Positions 1-9,996 are shown, numbered from the stretch's first letter. The stretch is DNA of 31,992 nucleotides from Bacteroidota bacterium (GCA_023428135.1 JAEYZG010000015.1:1-31992); one strand, 5' to 3'. Notes: a model not told the origin generated them from the sequence alone. A program made the numbers and translations.

Positions 1-2669
1 CGGTTACAGGATTAACATTATCTTCTTCAGGCACACTTTACTGTTTTAATTTTAAGTCTCAAACATTTTATGTTGAAGGAGATAGCCTTAAAGAATTACC
101 TAATCCAGGGCTTTCTGATATCATTAACCTGACTTCTGATGCCCGGGGTAATATATATGCAAGCCATTTGGATGGGATTTCCGCATATAACGAAAAGGAT
201 AAGAAGTGGAAACTAATATATCAATCTGATAAAACCTCTAAACAGGATAAGAACCGCCCTGTAGCCAAAGCATCCAGGATATGTAAACAAGATGAACTGT
301 TTTTTATTAGTCCTGAAGGTATTGGTAAACTGGATTACAGCGGTGTACACTTTTATGAACATTCATATTTTAATACAGCATCTCCCAGAAAACATGATCT
401 GGTAGTTTATCATGATACTCTGTGGATATTTTCCAAGGACGGTAATAACATTTATCTGTACACAGGTGATACTTTGAAAGTATTGCACTCGAAAAAAATA
501 GGTTCGCTTCTGCATAATAGGAAAATCAATAGTGTAAGAGGGTTAAATGATGGGAAATTATGGATATGCACGTATAAGGGGTTAATTAGCTATGATTTAA
601 GTAAAGATTCTATTACAATATATTATCCTGAAATAGCATTTTCCGATTGTATATTGGATACGGAAGGAAACTACTGGTTTACTACATTACAGGAAGGAAT
701 ACTAAGGGTTTCCAACCTCAACTCTCTTGTCTGGAACAAGGAGTACGGTTTATTCTCAAATGACCGGTTATCAAAGATTGTAACGGATAACAAGAACATC
801 TATTTTACTTCAACAAGTGGAATGGTGGGGCAGTTAAACGCTTTTACCCATACTTTAAAAACGTATGACACAGGAATTAGCGCTGATATTCAAAGTCTGG
901 ATTTTGATATTGAGGAGCAAACACTATGGTTCAATCAAAACAATCACATGTTTGGATTGAAGAATGAAAAGTTAAAATCAAGTCCGAACCAGGTTGAAGC
1001 TGTTAAAGCCAGATGTAGGATAGGGAAAGATATATTCCTTGCAAGTTCACATGGAACCTATTTAAACAATCAGCTGCTTCATAACTCCTGGGCAAGAGAT
1101 TTTGTGTATACCACAAATCCTGAACAACTCTGGGTAGCTACCAATGATGGTTTGTTACAGCTTGTTAGAAAGAATGGGAAATGGAATTTGAACGATACAC
1201 TTTTAGCTGGGCGTCAAGTGCTGGCAATAGAAGAGGATACTTTACATCAGCAACTTTTTCTTATTACTTTTAATGGAGATGTATACCAAATTGGCAAAGA
1301 TAAGGCTGTTCATAGCATTGCACAATTGCCACAGGGAGTATTGGCAGTGAAATTCAGATACTATGGAAATTGTCTGTTCATTGCCACCAATCAGGGACTA
1401 TGGCTATTTGATTTAAACTTGCTTCATTGGAAGCAACTTAACGTACTATCAGGTATCGCTTCAGACAATATACAGGATCTTGTAATAGTCAATGATATCG
1501 TCTGGTTTTGTACTGGCAAGGGGCTTCAAATGATGCCTGTCAAGGAGGGAAATAACAGAAGTCATGAAACATCAGCAAAAGTATATCTTAAAAAAATAAG
1601 TATAAATGAGGAAGTTGTATCGGACTATTTAAATCTGAAGTTAAAATTCGGACAAACACTTGTCTTATATCCGGAAGCAGCATTATACAGGTGTCAGGAA
1701 AAATTTCAGTATGCCTATCGTATAAAGAACATTGATACATCATGGGTGACTCTTCCCGGAAACATTGATAAAATTGAATTACAGAATATTCCTTTCGGAT
1801 CGTTTGTTGTCGAATTGAAAGTGCTTGATTGTTTTGGCCATATACCATCTGAGTATATTGTCCTTGAGGGATATATAAAGCCTCCCTTTTGGAAAACCTG
1901 GTGGTTTACTATGCTCTTGCTCCTGATTTTTGCTATTGGAGCAATACTGTTTTTAAAATACAGAATACAAAAGCTCAAACACCGGCAGCAGAAGGAAATT
2001 GAGCGCATACGTCTTGAAAATGAATTGCGTGTTGCTCAGCAGAGTGCCTTGATATCTCAGATGAATCCGCACTTCATATTCAATGTACTGAACTCGATCA
2101 AAAGTTATATCTATCGAAATGATAAAGAAAAGGCATTGGTGTATCTGGATGATTTTTCCCATCTGGTGCGCACTGTGTTAGAAATGAGCAGTGTTCAATA
2201 CACATCTCTTGCAAATGAATTGAAAATATTACGACTCTACATCGACTTAGAAGCAATGATGGTGGCAGAAGATTTCACCTGTTTGTTTGATGTAGACCAG
2301 TCTCTGGATTTAAATTACTTAAAGTTTCCGACACTGCTTTTACAACCATTTATAGAAAATTCTTTCAAGCATGGTTTCAGGACACAAAAAGGAGCTAAAA
2401 GACTAACGCTTTCAGTAAGGGAAACTGAAAATGATACACTTCTGATTCAGATATCAGATAACGGGATAGGTCGGAAGAAAGCAGAAGAGCTCAAAAGTCA
2501 AAACCAATATAAAAAGCAATCATTTGCTACCAGTGCCATTCAACATCGAATAGATTTGATTAACAGAGAAGGAGTTTTGGATATAAATGTAGAAACTGAA
2601 GATTTACAGGATGAAGAAGGAAGTGCGATGGGAACTAATATAAACATAACCTTTAAGTACAAACAATAA
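1..2669 (+). CDS. Propeller-type sensor histidine kinase (LytS/YehU class), 5' end missing
   Basis: This is a membrane sensor kinase that should pass phosphate to the regulator encoded 10 bp downstream. The frame is open from base 3 through the left edge, so the true start lies outside the window; a TTG at 168 is internal and not a credible start. The N-terminal two thirds hold Reg_prop-like repeats (LWICTYKGLISYD, LWVATNDGLLQL, IVWFCTGKGLQM), followed by a Y_Y_Y-like domain (about 1640-1870), one transmembrane segment (about 1888-1960), a short coiled linker, and a His_kinase domain with QMNPHFIFN; the phospho-acceptor His codon is at 2070. The ATPase part has the N-box ENSFKHG and the G-box DNGIG. 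The extracytoplasmic propeller suggests it senses an external ligand, perhaps a glycan, but the ligand cannot be read from the sequence. No DNA-binding domain is fused, so it is a classical two-protein system and not a hybrid. Confidence 0.93.
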   Translation, partial: VTGLTLSSSGTLYCFNFKSQTFYVEGDSLKELPNPGLSDIINLTSDARGNIYASHLDGISAYNEKDKKWKLIYQSDKTSKQDKNRPVAKASRICKQDELFFISPEGIGKLDYSGVHFYEHSYFNTASPRKHDLVVYHDTLWIFSKDGNNIYLYTGDTLKVLHSKKIGSLLHNRKINSVRGLNDGKLWICTYKGLISYDLSKDSITIYYPEIAFSDCILDTEGNYWFTTLQEGILRVSNLNSLVWNKEYGLFSNDRLSKIVTDNKNIYFTSTSGMVGQLNAFTHTLKTYDTGISADIQSLDFDIEEQTLWFNQNNHMFGLKNEKLKSSPNQVEAVKARCRIGKDIFLASSHGTYLNNQLLHNSWARDFVYTTNPEQLWVATNDGLLQLVRKNGKWNLNDTLLAGRQVLAIEEDTLHQQLFLITFNGDVYQIGKDKAVHSIAQLPQGVLAVKFRYYGNCLFIATNQGLWLFDLNLLHWKQLNVLSGIASDNIQDLVIVNDIVWFCTGKGLQMMPVKEGNNRSHETSAKVYLKKISINEEVVSDYLNLKLKFGQTLVLYPEAALYRCQEKFQYAYRIKNIDTSWVTLPGNIDKIELQNIPFGSFVVELKVLDCFGHIPSEYIVLEGYIKPPFWKTWWFTMLLLLIFAIGAILFLKYRIQKLKHRQQKEIERIRLENELRVAQQSALISQMNPHFIFNVLNSIKSYIYRNDKEKALVYLDDFSHLVRTVLEMSSVQYTSLANELKILRLYIDLEAMMVAEDFTCLFDVDQSLDLNYLKFPTLLLQPFIENSFKHGFRTQKGAKRLTLSVRETENDTLLIQISDNGIGRKKAEELKSQNQYKKQSFATSAIQHRIDLINREGVLDINVETEDLQDEEGSAMGTNINITFKYKQ

Positions 2670-2679
2670 TATTACAATT

Positions 2680-3435
2680 TTGAAATGTATTTTAGTAGAT
2701 GATGCTCCTCAGGCAAGAGAATTGTTGAGGATGATGCTTGCTGATCTTGCAGAGGATATAGAAATAGCAGGTGAAGCAGAGAATGTTGACCAGGCTGTAT
2801 CACTGATACGTTCAGTGAATCCTGATGTTGTCTTTCTTGACATAGAAATGCCGGGTAAATCCGGGTTACAACTGCTAGAGGACTTTATAAAAGAAGAAGT
2901 TACTTTTGAAGTGGTGTTTGTAACAGCATTTCATCAATATGCTATTCAGGCTTTCAGGCTTTCGGCTATAGATTACCTGGTAAAACCAATACGGGGACAG
3001 GAGTTACAGGAGGCATTGGTTAAAATACGAGAAAAGGTTTTGATGAAAGAATCGCTCGAACGTCTAAAGGTGCTTATTGGTAATCTGGCAGTAAAAGACA
3101 ATTCAACTCTTTGTATCCCTTTGAATTATGGATATGATTATCTCCCGATTAATAATATTGAATTTATTGAAGCAGACAGATCCTATTCTTGTATACATTT
3201 AACAGGAGGGCTACACAAAGTAATCACAAAACCCTTGGCTTATTTTGATGATATGCTTCAATCGTTTGAAATTTTTGTAAAGGTCCATCGATCTTACCTT
3301 GTAAATTTACAGCATATAAATTCTTACAAAAAAAAATCAGAGGGAGGCACTATACTCTTTAAAAGTGGCAAGAGCGCCGAAGTAGCACGTAATTACCGAA
3401 AAGTATTTTTAGATAAACTGGCATTAAAATCCTAA
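2680..3435 (+). CDS. LytTR-family response regulator
   Basis: This 251-residue regulator is the partner of the kinase just upstream: only 10 bp separate the two genes, so they are almost surely co-transcribed. Residues 1-120 form a receiver domain with the acidic pair VDD near the N-terminus, the phospho-acceptor Asp54 in FLDIEMPG, Thr in FVTAFHQYA and Lys in DYLVKPI. Residues about 145-247 form a LytTR DNA-binding domain (IEFIEADRSYSCI, FVKVHRSYLVNL). The start is TTG at 2680, giving MKCILVDD; the ATG at 2685 is out of frame and stops at once. A non-ATG start so close to the previous stop suggests translational coupling. Probable targets are nearby; see the direct repeat at 3464-3499. Confidence 0.93.
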   Translation: MKCILVDDAPQARELLRMMLADLAEDIEIAGEAENVDQAVSLIRSVNPDVVFLDIEMPGKSGLQLLEDFIKEEVTFEVVFVTAFHQYAIQAFRLSAIDYLVKPIRGQELQEALVKIREKVLMKESLERLKVLIGNLAVKDNSTLCIPLNYGYDYLPINNIEFIEADRSYSCIHLTGGLHKVITKPLAYFDDMLQSFEIFVKVHRSYLVNLQHINSYKKKSEGGTILFKSGKSAEVARNYRKVFLDKLALKS

Positions 3436-3445
3436 TACAGGTGCA

Positions 3446-3470
3446 TTCCGAAAGAATACGTCTTTCGGAA
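3446..3470 (+). terminator. Hairpin after the LytTR gene, possible terminator
   Basis: Nine-bp perfect inverted repeat TTCCGAAAG / CTTTCGGAA with a 7-nt spacer, starting 10 nt after the regulator stop codon. There is no T-run after it, so termination would be weak or factor-dependent. Its right arm overlaps the first copy of the direct repeat at 3464-3478, so it may be regulatory instead. Confidence 0.45.
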
Positions 3471-3499
3471 ACTATTGATCGCTGTTCGGAAACTATTGA
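3464..3499. promoter_or_regulatory. 15-bp direct repeat with 21-bp period, candidate LytTR operator
   Basis: TTCGGAAACTATTGA occurs at 3464-3478 and again, identically, at 3485-3499, so the two copies lie on the same helix face two turns apart. LytTR regulators are known to bind two direct repeats of about 9-10 bp with roughly this period. On the minus strand each unit reads ATAGTTTCCG and holds an AGTT core like that in known LytTR sites. It lies 29 bp after the regulator gene and 57 bp before the next start codon. Binding is inference. Confidence 0.5.
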
Positions 3500-3555
3500 A
3501 AACCTTCCTGCATGTTAAGGCATATATTGAATCAGAATTTAAAATTTGATTTGAT

Positions 3556-5079
3556 ATGAGGCAAACTTTACTGAGTATTTCATTATTTGTAGCATTAACC
3601 CAAGCTGGCTGGAGCCAGACTGCACCAGATTTAAGTTGGATAAGACATCTAAATAGTTCTGAAATGGGAATGATTACCTCCATAGATACCCTTTCCAATG
3701 GTAATTATGCACTAGCGGGATATAAAATTAATTCAGACCCAAACAACAAGGACTTATTAATCGCGGTAACCGATAAACATAGCCAAAAGATTTGGTCAAA
3801 AGTATTTGCTGGTGAAGGTAACGATTTTCTTAGAAGCGTGAAAGAAGATGCAGACGGTTATCTTGTTGCAGTCGGATATACCTGGTCTTCTACTAATCAG
3901 CCATTTGGCACATCAAAAGGAAATGGCGATGTGGTAGTTATGAAATTGGATGCGGAAGATGGCTCTGTTATCTGGACTAAGCGTTTTGGCGGTCCTTCAA
4001 CTGAATATGCGTATGATGTACATATAGCTTCAGATGGCGGTTATTTAATTGCTGGTTCTACTGGATCTGCCAGCGGTGATATAACCTCTAATGCTGGCTT
4101 ATATGATGCATGGATTTTAAAACTAGATACTGACGGGAACCTTGAGTGGCAAAAAACTCATGGATCTATTGGTTATGAATATGCATATAAAATTCAAGAG
4201 ACTTCGGATGGTGGATATGTAATATTCGGAGAATCAAGAACCAATGCTAAAATGCCAGATGGCGTTGGTGCAAGCTACGATATGTGGGTTTTAAAGGTAG
4301 ATGGGGCTGGTAATGAAGATTTTAATCTTACACTTGGAGGAAGTCTTGATGATAATTTAAAATACGGTACACAAACTTCAGACGGTGGATATATCATCGT
4401 TGGATATTCTAAATCATCTAATGGAGACTTTACAACCAACAGCGGTGAAGAAGATGGTTGGGTGATCAAATTAAAAAGCAATGGTACTGTAGATTGGAAA
4501 AAAGCTTTTGCTAGCACCATAGTAGACAAATGTCATGTGGTGAAAGAAGACACAGACAATGGGTTTATACTATTAAGTACTGAAGGTTATAAGTCGACCT
4601 TGAACTCTTATCTTAAACTTACTAAGCTAAACAGTTCCGGAACTGAGGTTTGGAAGAAAACTTTTTCAGCTGTCGGCACTTTCTATGCTTGTGAAGTAAA
4701 CGATGGTATTTTTACAGCAGATGGTGGTTACCTGGCCGTAGGAGGTTCTGCTGCAACTCAGCTGAAAACGTTCTATAGTGAATACACTGCTACTTTAGTA
4801 AAATTAGGCGGGACAGACAATCCTGCGATTGCAAGTCTATGGCCGTCTAAAGCTACTAACAAGACAATGAATATTTATCCCAATCCTGCCGCAACTGAGT
4901 TTAAAATAAATATTGATCAGCCAATGGAAATAAGAATCGTTAATATATTAGGCGAAACTGTTTTGATGGAACAGGCTGCTCTCGGCGAGTCTACTATTGA
5001 TGTAAGTAGTCTTGCTCCAGGAACTTACTACGTGTTATCCGGAAATAATTCAAGTGGTCAACTGGTTGTTGTAAAATAA
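3556..5079 (+). CDS. Secreted propeller-repeat protein with T9SS type A sorting domain
   Basis: A 507-residue exported protein. It begins with a signal peptide (residues 1-21, ending GWSQ). Residues about 25-425 consist of roughly 50-60-residue repeats carrying SDGGYLIAG, SDGGYVIFG and SDGGYIIVG followed by DAWILKLDTDGNLEWQK-like stretches, a pattern expected to fold as a beta-propeller. The last 70 residues are a T9SS type A domain (NIYPNPAATEF, ILGETVL, LAPGTYYVL, QLVVVK), so the protein should cross the outer membrane by the type IX system and be released or anchored on the surface. No catalytic motif is visible; a binding or adhesion role is a guess. It is a close relative of the first half of the pseudogene that follows, and lies next to the candidate LytTR operator. 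Confidence 0.9.
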   Translation: MRQTLLSISLFVALTQAGWSQTAPDLSWIRHLNSSEMGMITSIDTLSNGNYALAGYKINSDPNNKDLLIAVTDKHSQKIWSKVFAGEGNDFLRSVKEDADGYLVAVGYTWSSTNQPFGTSKGNGDVVVMKLDAEDGSVIWTKRFGGPSTEYAYDVHIASDGGYLIAGSTGSASGDITSNAGLYDAWILKLDTDGNLEWQKTHGSIGYEYAYKIQETSDGGYVIFGESRTNAKMPDGVGASYDMWVLKVDGAGNEDFNLTLGGSLDDNLKYGTQTSDGGYIIVGYSKSSNGDFTTNSGEEDGWVIKLKSNGTVDWKKAFASTIVDKCHVVKEDTDNGFILLSTEGYKSTLNSYLKLTKLNSSGTEVWKKTFSAVGTFYACEVNDGIFTADGGYLAVGGSAATQLKTFYSEYTATLVKLGGTDNPAIASLWPSKATNKTMNIYPNPAATEFKINIDQPMEIRIVNILGETVLMEQAALGESTIDVSSLAPGTYYVLSGNNSSGQLVVVK

Positions 5080-5100
5080 CTGGTTAACTCGAAAGGGGAG

Positions 5101-5129
5101 ATGGCTGTCTTTTAAAGGCAGCCATTCTA
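5101..5129 (+). terminator. Terminator-like hairpin after the propeller gene
   Basis: ATGGCTGTCTTT (5101-5112) pairs with AAAGGCAGCCAT (5114-5125) with one G-U pair, 21 nt after the stop codon, followed by a short TCTATTAC stretch. The tight centre means the innermost pairs would open as a loop. Confidence 0.6.
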
Positions 5130-5226
5130 TTACTATAGTCGATTCTAAATTATAATTATTCACTGAATTGTCTATCACACAATGAATAAATAATCAGAAT
5201 TACTTAATAACCTATATTTTAATCGA

Positions 5227-7694
5227 ATGAAAAAACATTTACTGAGTTTAATGGCAATTGTTGCAGGCCACTTCTGTTTTGCCCAAATTCCTGATCTAAC
5301 TGGGATCACTATTATGCACAACCACAGCAAAATTTTGAAGCGGTGGATCTTACACATGATGGAAAGTACATAATAGGAGGGTCATCCAAAGGGCAGTACA
5401 CTAAAAATGCCATGATGATGAAAGTGGATATAAATGGTGATACCCTTTGGAGAAAAGATTATTCAGGTAGTAATTCAAGTTCTGTTTTTTACTCTATTGC
5501 AACAGCAAAGGATGGAAATATTATTGCAGCGGGAGGCACATATATTATAAGGGATCTTAGTATTTCCAGTAAAGGCGGCAGTGATTTATATGTTGTCAAA
5601 GTAAATTCAATCAACGGAGAAATACTTTGGCAGAGTTTGTATGGAGGAAGTAAAGAAGATTATGCAACTTCGGTAAGTGCCACATCAGACGGAGGGTGCA
5701 TCTTGGGAGGATACACCAATTCAAATGATGGGGATATTACAGGTGCAAAAGGATATGAAGATGCCTGGATATTAAAACTTGATGCAGACGGGGAAGTGGA
5801 GTGGAGCATAATATTAGGTGATACTAAAGGTGACAGGGTTACCAAAGTGAGGGAAACCTCTTTTAGTGGGTTTATTTTCATAGGTTATAAATCCCCTACG
5901 GACAACTTTTATGCTGATCCTTATTATGCGACCAATATGTATGTGGCAAAGCTGGATCAGTCTGGTGAAAATCCTGTGGGAAAAAATACTGGAAGGGAAT
6001 AATTACGACCAGGGTAAGGACATTCTGGAAACCTCTGATAATGGGTTTATTTTATGTGGGGAATCCAACTCTAATAGTGGTGAATTTAACTACACAACAG
6101 GTCAGTATGATATGTGGATCGTAAAGTTAGACGACAGTGGTGAAATCCTATGGAAAAACAGATATGGAACATCGGATGGAGATTATCCTTTGGCAGTAGG
6201 TGAAACCAGTGAAGGGTATGTGATGATAGGGCATTCTATTGGTAGTTATACACTTGATCCCAATGCTGGATCAAGCACAGTATGGAGGCATGTTGTGGTT
6301 ACCTATGCGCAAGGAAAACTTATTACTTATATAAATGGCGTTAAAATGCTTGAGGGATACTTCAATTTCAATACAGGAACAAATCTTGTCAGCGAATAGG
6401 AAGAACTCAATCATTTACATCTAAAGGAATCAAGATAGATGATTTGTTTATATATGACCGAGCAATTAGGGGAGCAGAAGTTGAGGAATTATATAATCTT
6501 AAATGCCTGCCAGATCCTGTAGCTACTATTGCTAATAATCCGATCTGTGCAGGAGAGAGTACCATATTAAACTTTTCAGCTAATGTAAGAGTCTATGCCA
6601 CTGAAGCAGGGGGAGAGTCGTTGACTTTCAATGATGTTTATTCTACTCCACAGTTAACATCAACTACTACTTATTACTTTCAGTCTGGCGGGTCTGCTTG
6701 TTTGTCCAATATGGTTCCTGTAACTGTAACTGTAAAACCAAAAGCAGGCAAACCTATTCTTAAAATGCATGATTACAATGATATAACTCTTTGTGATAGT
6801 GGTACAGTAAAGCTAGCAGTAGAGGAGCATGGATATTTGTCAACTAATTGGTATGCCAAAAGTACTGGTGGTGATCCGGTAGCTTCAGGAGCAAGTGTCT
6901 CTATTCCTGAGGTTAAAGCATCTACAAGGTTTTATGCTGCTTATGAAGGCGAAGGATATTGTCCTTCTGCCAGAACGGAAATGATGGTGGAAGTTTATAA
7001 AAGGCCAGTAGCAAAATTGACTTCTGATATTACAGAAATTTGTAAAGGAGAGGCGGTTGTATTCGGAGGGTTTGAAAATGTAAACTATACCATTTTTCAG
7101 AACAATAACGCTATAACATCCGGAGACTTTATCTTTGGGCCATCTACCTTTACTGATAAACCAGAGGAAACCAGCATCTATGTACTCACTGTCGGAGACT
7201 GGGTTGGATGTATGGGAGCAGATACTCTTGTCGTAACAGTAAATAACCTTCCTCATCCTGTTATAATTCAAAATGGAATGGTTTTATCTACAGAAGAAGA
7301 GTATCAGTCATATCAATGGTTTAAAAATGGGATAGCCTTGAGCGATGAAGTCTCTGAAACTTTTGAGTTTACTGAAGATGGGGATTATAGCGTGCTGGTA
7401 ACTAATGAGAATGGCTGCTCTGCAACGTCTGATGCAAAAAGTGTGGTCATCACTTCACTTAATAAAAAAGGTATTTCAAAAGTGTCCAATCTATATCCTA
7501 ATCCAACAAATTCAACATTATATGTTGAATTAAAAGAGGCAGGACAGATTAAAATCTTATCGATACTCGGAGAGCAATTAGAAACATATATTGCTCCTGC
7601 AGGAACGGTTACCATTGATGTTTCGAACTTAAACACTGGAGTTTACATGCTTCAAACAGATAAGGGTGAAAGTATAAGATTTGCTAAAAATTAA
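5227..7694 (+). pseudogene. Chimeric, frameshifted T9SS protein: propeller head fused to LamG/Ig tail
   Basis: Reading starts at ATG 5227 with a good signal peptide (MKKHLLSLMAIVAGHFCFAQ) but the frame breaks three times. Near 5297 one base is missing: adding one A would give PDLNWDHYYAQ and join the frame open to about 5970. At the A-run 5968-5971 one base is extra: removing it gives SGEILWEKILEGN. Near 6388-6392 the frame shifts again (net -1) before RIGRTQSF. The head (to about 6240) has the same repeats as the gene at 3556. From about 6285 it is the second half of a LamG domain (WRHVVVTY, KIDDLFIYDRA), then CHU_C-type Ig-like modules and a type A sorting domain (LYPNPTNSTL) matching the two genes downstream. 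The first half of LamG is absent. The likely history is a deletion joining two neighbouring genes, followed by decay. Sequencing errors in A-runs could explain some but hardly all of this. Confidence 0.85.
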
Positions 7695-7719
7695 GTCTAA
7701 CCACTTCAAGGTGGTAGAG

Positions 7720-7752
7720 AAGTCCTTTGTGTAAACAAAGGGCTTTTGCTTT
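7720..7752 (+). terminator. Rho-independent terminator after the chimeric pseudogene
   Basis: AAGTCCTTTGT (7720-7730) pairs with ACAAAGGGCTT (7735-7745) around a GTAA loop with one G-U pair, followed by a T-rich tail. A second small hairpin, CCAC-TTCAAG-GTGG, sits just before it at 7701-7714. Confidence 0.75.
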
Positions 7753-7776
7753 TATTACATTAAAATGCTGTAAATA

Positions 7777-8108
7777 CTTACACCAGTTGTAACAAAAAAA
7801 AATATATCCGTATTGGGAGGTATTGAATAGGCAAGAAAGTCTTGTTATAGTACAGTAATATTTTCTCCCCCTCTATTGCTGATGAAATTTGACTCACAGA
7901 TAAGTTTTAATATCAAATGGATACTTCGGTGCATGGAAAAAACTTAAATGAAGAAGCGTGGATCTTAGATATAAGGAATGTGTCAAATTCTTTAACTGTC
8001 ATATATCATAGAAGATTGACTTTGGTAAACTTTAAGTTTCACTTGGGATATCATGAATGCCTTGCGAATTAAGTGAGACTTTTGAACTTAAATTAAACTA
8101 TTATAATT
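7777..8108 (+). promoter_or_regulatory. Leader region of the first LamG gene, homologous to 10055-10407
   Basis: No gene is visible between the terminator and the start at 8109. The stretch is a diverged copy of the leader of the next paralog. A 17-bp block, ATATATCCGTATTGGGA (7802-7818), is identical at 10081-10097. A 32-bp block at 7918-7949 differs from 10197-10228 at only three positions and includes ATGGAAAAAACTTAAAT. A third shared patch is CTTTAACTGTCA near 7992. Conservation above the surrounding level suggests promoter or operator elements, though shared descent alone could explain part of it. Confidence 0.55.
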
Positions 8109-9974
8109 ATGAATCTATTTTACAAAATTTTGAAATGTGGAGGTTTGGCGTTTATCTGGCTTTGTTATTTGGTCCATCCAACATATTCACAACCTTCGGC
8201 CAATCTGGTGCATCATTTCTCATTCGATAACACGTTATCCAATTCGACTTCAACTTATACTTTAAGTGCATTTAGTTATTTTGGTCAAGATCGTTTTGGA
8301 AATAGTAGTTCAGCATATAAAGTGGAAAGTGATTTGTATGCAATTTATAGTACTGTAAATAACCTGCCTGCAGGACCTACTGATAGAAGCGTTGCTTTTT
8401 GGGTTCAGATACCTGATTGGGAAGGAGAGTTTCAGTTGTTTAGTCATGGTACCTCAGGAAAATCTTATTATATCTCATACAACACTCTTTCAAAAATTTT
8501 TATTATTGGCAATGGTACATATTCAGTTGGATTTTATACCGAAATTAAACATGACTGGATGCATCTTGCTGTAACTTATAATCATGCATCAAATGCGCAT
8601 AAGATCTATATAGATGGAGTATTTTTAGGTGATGTTACTTTAGATCTTTCATCTTCAGTAAGTTCTCCTCTTAGAATTGGGGAGAATTCAAATGGAGCCA
8701 GGGGGGCTAATTTTAATATTGACGAGCTTTTTATTTATGACCGTACACTCTCTGCTACAGAAGTTTTTGACTTGTATAGTGTTAAATGTTTGCCAAACCC
8801 GGTAGCGGTTGCAAGTAAGTCTTCTGTTTGTCCTGGAGAAAGTGTTCAGATATCTGTTAATAAGGTTGTTTATATTTTTGATGCCACTGGAAAACGCGTT
8901 TCTATAAATGATAAATATACCACTCAAAATTTAAATGCTAGCACTACCTTCTACATTATTGATAGTATTAGTGGTAGTTGTCATTCCAACAGAGTTCCGG
9001 TTTCTATAACTGTAAATGAAGCTTTGTCGATGCCCGAGTCAGCTACAGATTATCTTGAGGGAAATATTTGTGGTGAATCAGGTAACGCTACATTAAAAGT
9101 TAAGGAGAAAAATGATTATACAATTAATTGGTATGAAAGCCCAGCAGGTGGGACAGCCATTGCTACAGGTCCTGTGTTTGTAACACCTACCTTGTCAGCA
9201 ACTAAAGTGTATTATGTCGCCTATGAGGCACCTGGATCATGTCCATCTCGCAGAAGTTCAGAATGGGTTTGGGTCTATCCAAAATATGACGGGAATTTCG
9301 TAGCTAGTAAAACGGAAATCTGCCCTGGCGAAATTGTTGAATTTAGTGGTTTCGATGCAATTACTCATAATATTTACAAAGGTGATCAAATAGTTTCAGG
9401 AGGAGATATTTATGGTGGTGGAATGCCTTTCTCATTTAAGGATACTGTATTTCAAACTAGTACATATGTACTGGAAGCTGGAGAGTGGTTTGGATGTACA
9501 GTAAAGGATACTGTAATTGTTGCTGTACAAGTTTTAAATCCTATCATTACTACGTCTGGTAATGTTTTATCTACGGAAGCTTATGAAACATACCAATGGT
9601 ATAAAAATGATCAGATAATAGAAGGTGCAACTTTGCAAACATTAGAAGTACAGGAAGAAGGTAGTTATAAAGTGTTTGTTACAAATGAAAATGGATGTTC
9701 TGGAATGTCTAATGTGGAAAACGTAGCTATTACATCCCTCAATGGAAGAGGAGTTTCAAAGGTAACTAACCTTTATCCTAATCCAGCAAGTAATCTATTA
9801 CATATAGAGTTAAAAGAGGCTGGACAAATTAGAATTTTATCTATGCTTGGAGAGCAATTAGGAAATGTCAATGTCTCTGATGGACTACATACAATTGATG
9901 TTTCACATTTGAAATCTGGTGTTTATATGCTTCAGACAGATAAAGGTGAAAGTATAAGATTTACTAAAAATTAA
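8109..9974 (+). CDS. LamG / Ig-like surface protein with T9SS type A sorting domain (copy 1)
   Basis: A 621-residue exported protein. Residues 1-28 are a signal peptide ending PTYSQ. Residues about 31-226 form a concanavalin-like LamG domain (NLVHHFSFD, SVAFWVQI, WMHLAVTYNH, KIYIDG, FNIDELFIYDRTL). Residues about 228-540 carry Cys-containing Ig-like modules of the type often annotated CHU_C-associated (CPGESVQIS, CPGEIVEFSGF, TYQWYKNDQ). The final 71 residues are the sorting domain (LYPNPASNLL, ILSMLGEQL, SGVYMLQ, IRFTKN). LamG domains of this kind usually bind carbohydrate or protein ligands; no hydrolase motif is seen, so adhesion is the best guess. Its neighbour at 10408 is a full-length paralog. 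It probably forms its own transcript, having a terminator on each side. Confidence 0.92.
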   Translation: MNLFYKILKCGGLAFIWLCYLVHPTYSQPSANLVHHFSFDNTLSNSTSTYTLSAFSYFGQDRFGNSSSAYKVESDLYAIYSTVNNLPAGPTDRSVAFWVQIPDWEGEFQLFSHGTSGKSYYISYNTLSKIFIIGNGTYSVGFYTEIKHDWMHLAVTYNHASNAHKIYIDGVFLGDVTLDLSSSVSSPLRIGENSNGARGANFNIDELFIYDRTLSATEVFDLYSVKCLPNPVAVASKSSVCPGESVQISVNKVVYIFDATGKRVSINDKYTTQNLNASTTFYIIDSISGSCHSNRVPVSITVNEALSMPESATDYLEGNICGESGNATLKVKEKNDYTINWYESPAGGTAIATGPVFVTPTLSATKVYYVAYEAPGSCPSRRSSEWVWVYPKYDGNFVASKTEICPGEIVEFSGFDAITHNIYKGDQIVSGGDIYGGGMPFSFKDTVFQTSTYVLEAGEWFGCTVKDTVIVAVQVLNPIITTSGNVLSTEAYETYQWYKNDQIIEGATLQTLEVQEEGSYKVFVTNENGCSGMSNVENVAITSLNGRGVSKVTNLYPNPASNLLHIELKEAGQIRILSMLGEQLGNVNVSDGLHTIDVSHLKSGVYMLQTDKGESIRFTKN

Positions 9975-9996
9975 GGTGATATATTTTTCCTAACAG

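Noticed and set aside
168..2669. TTG at 168 as the start of the sensor kinase
   Set aside because: The same frame is open from base 3 and encodes propeller-like residues before the TTG, so the gene runs through the left edge.
3432..3698. Minus-strand frame across the LytTR-T9SS gap
   Set aside because: Shadow of coding and repeat DNA, with no domain; it overlaps a well-supported gene start.
6885..7271. 128-codon minus-strand frame inside the chimeric pseudogene
   Set aside because: It lies wholly antisense to recognisable Ig-like modules and has no features of its own.
7917..7950. MEKT mini-frame in the conserved leader as a real leader peptide
   Set aside because: Present in both copies but only four codons, without regulatory residues or an attenuator hairpin after it; kept only as a remark.
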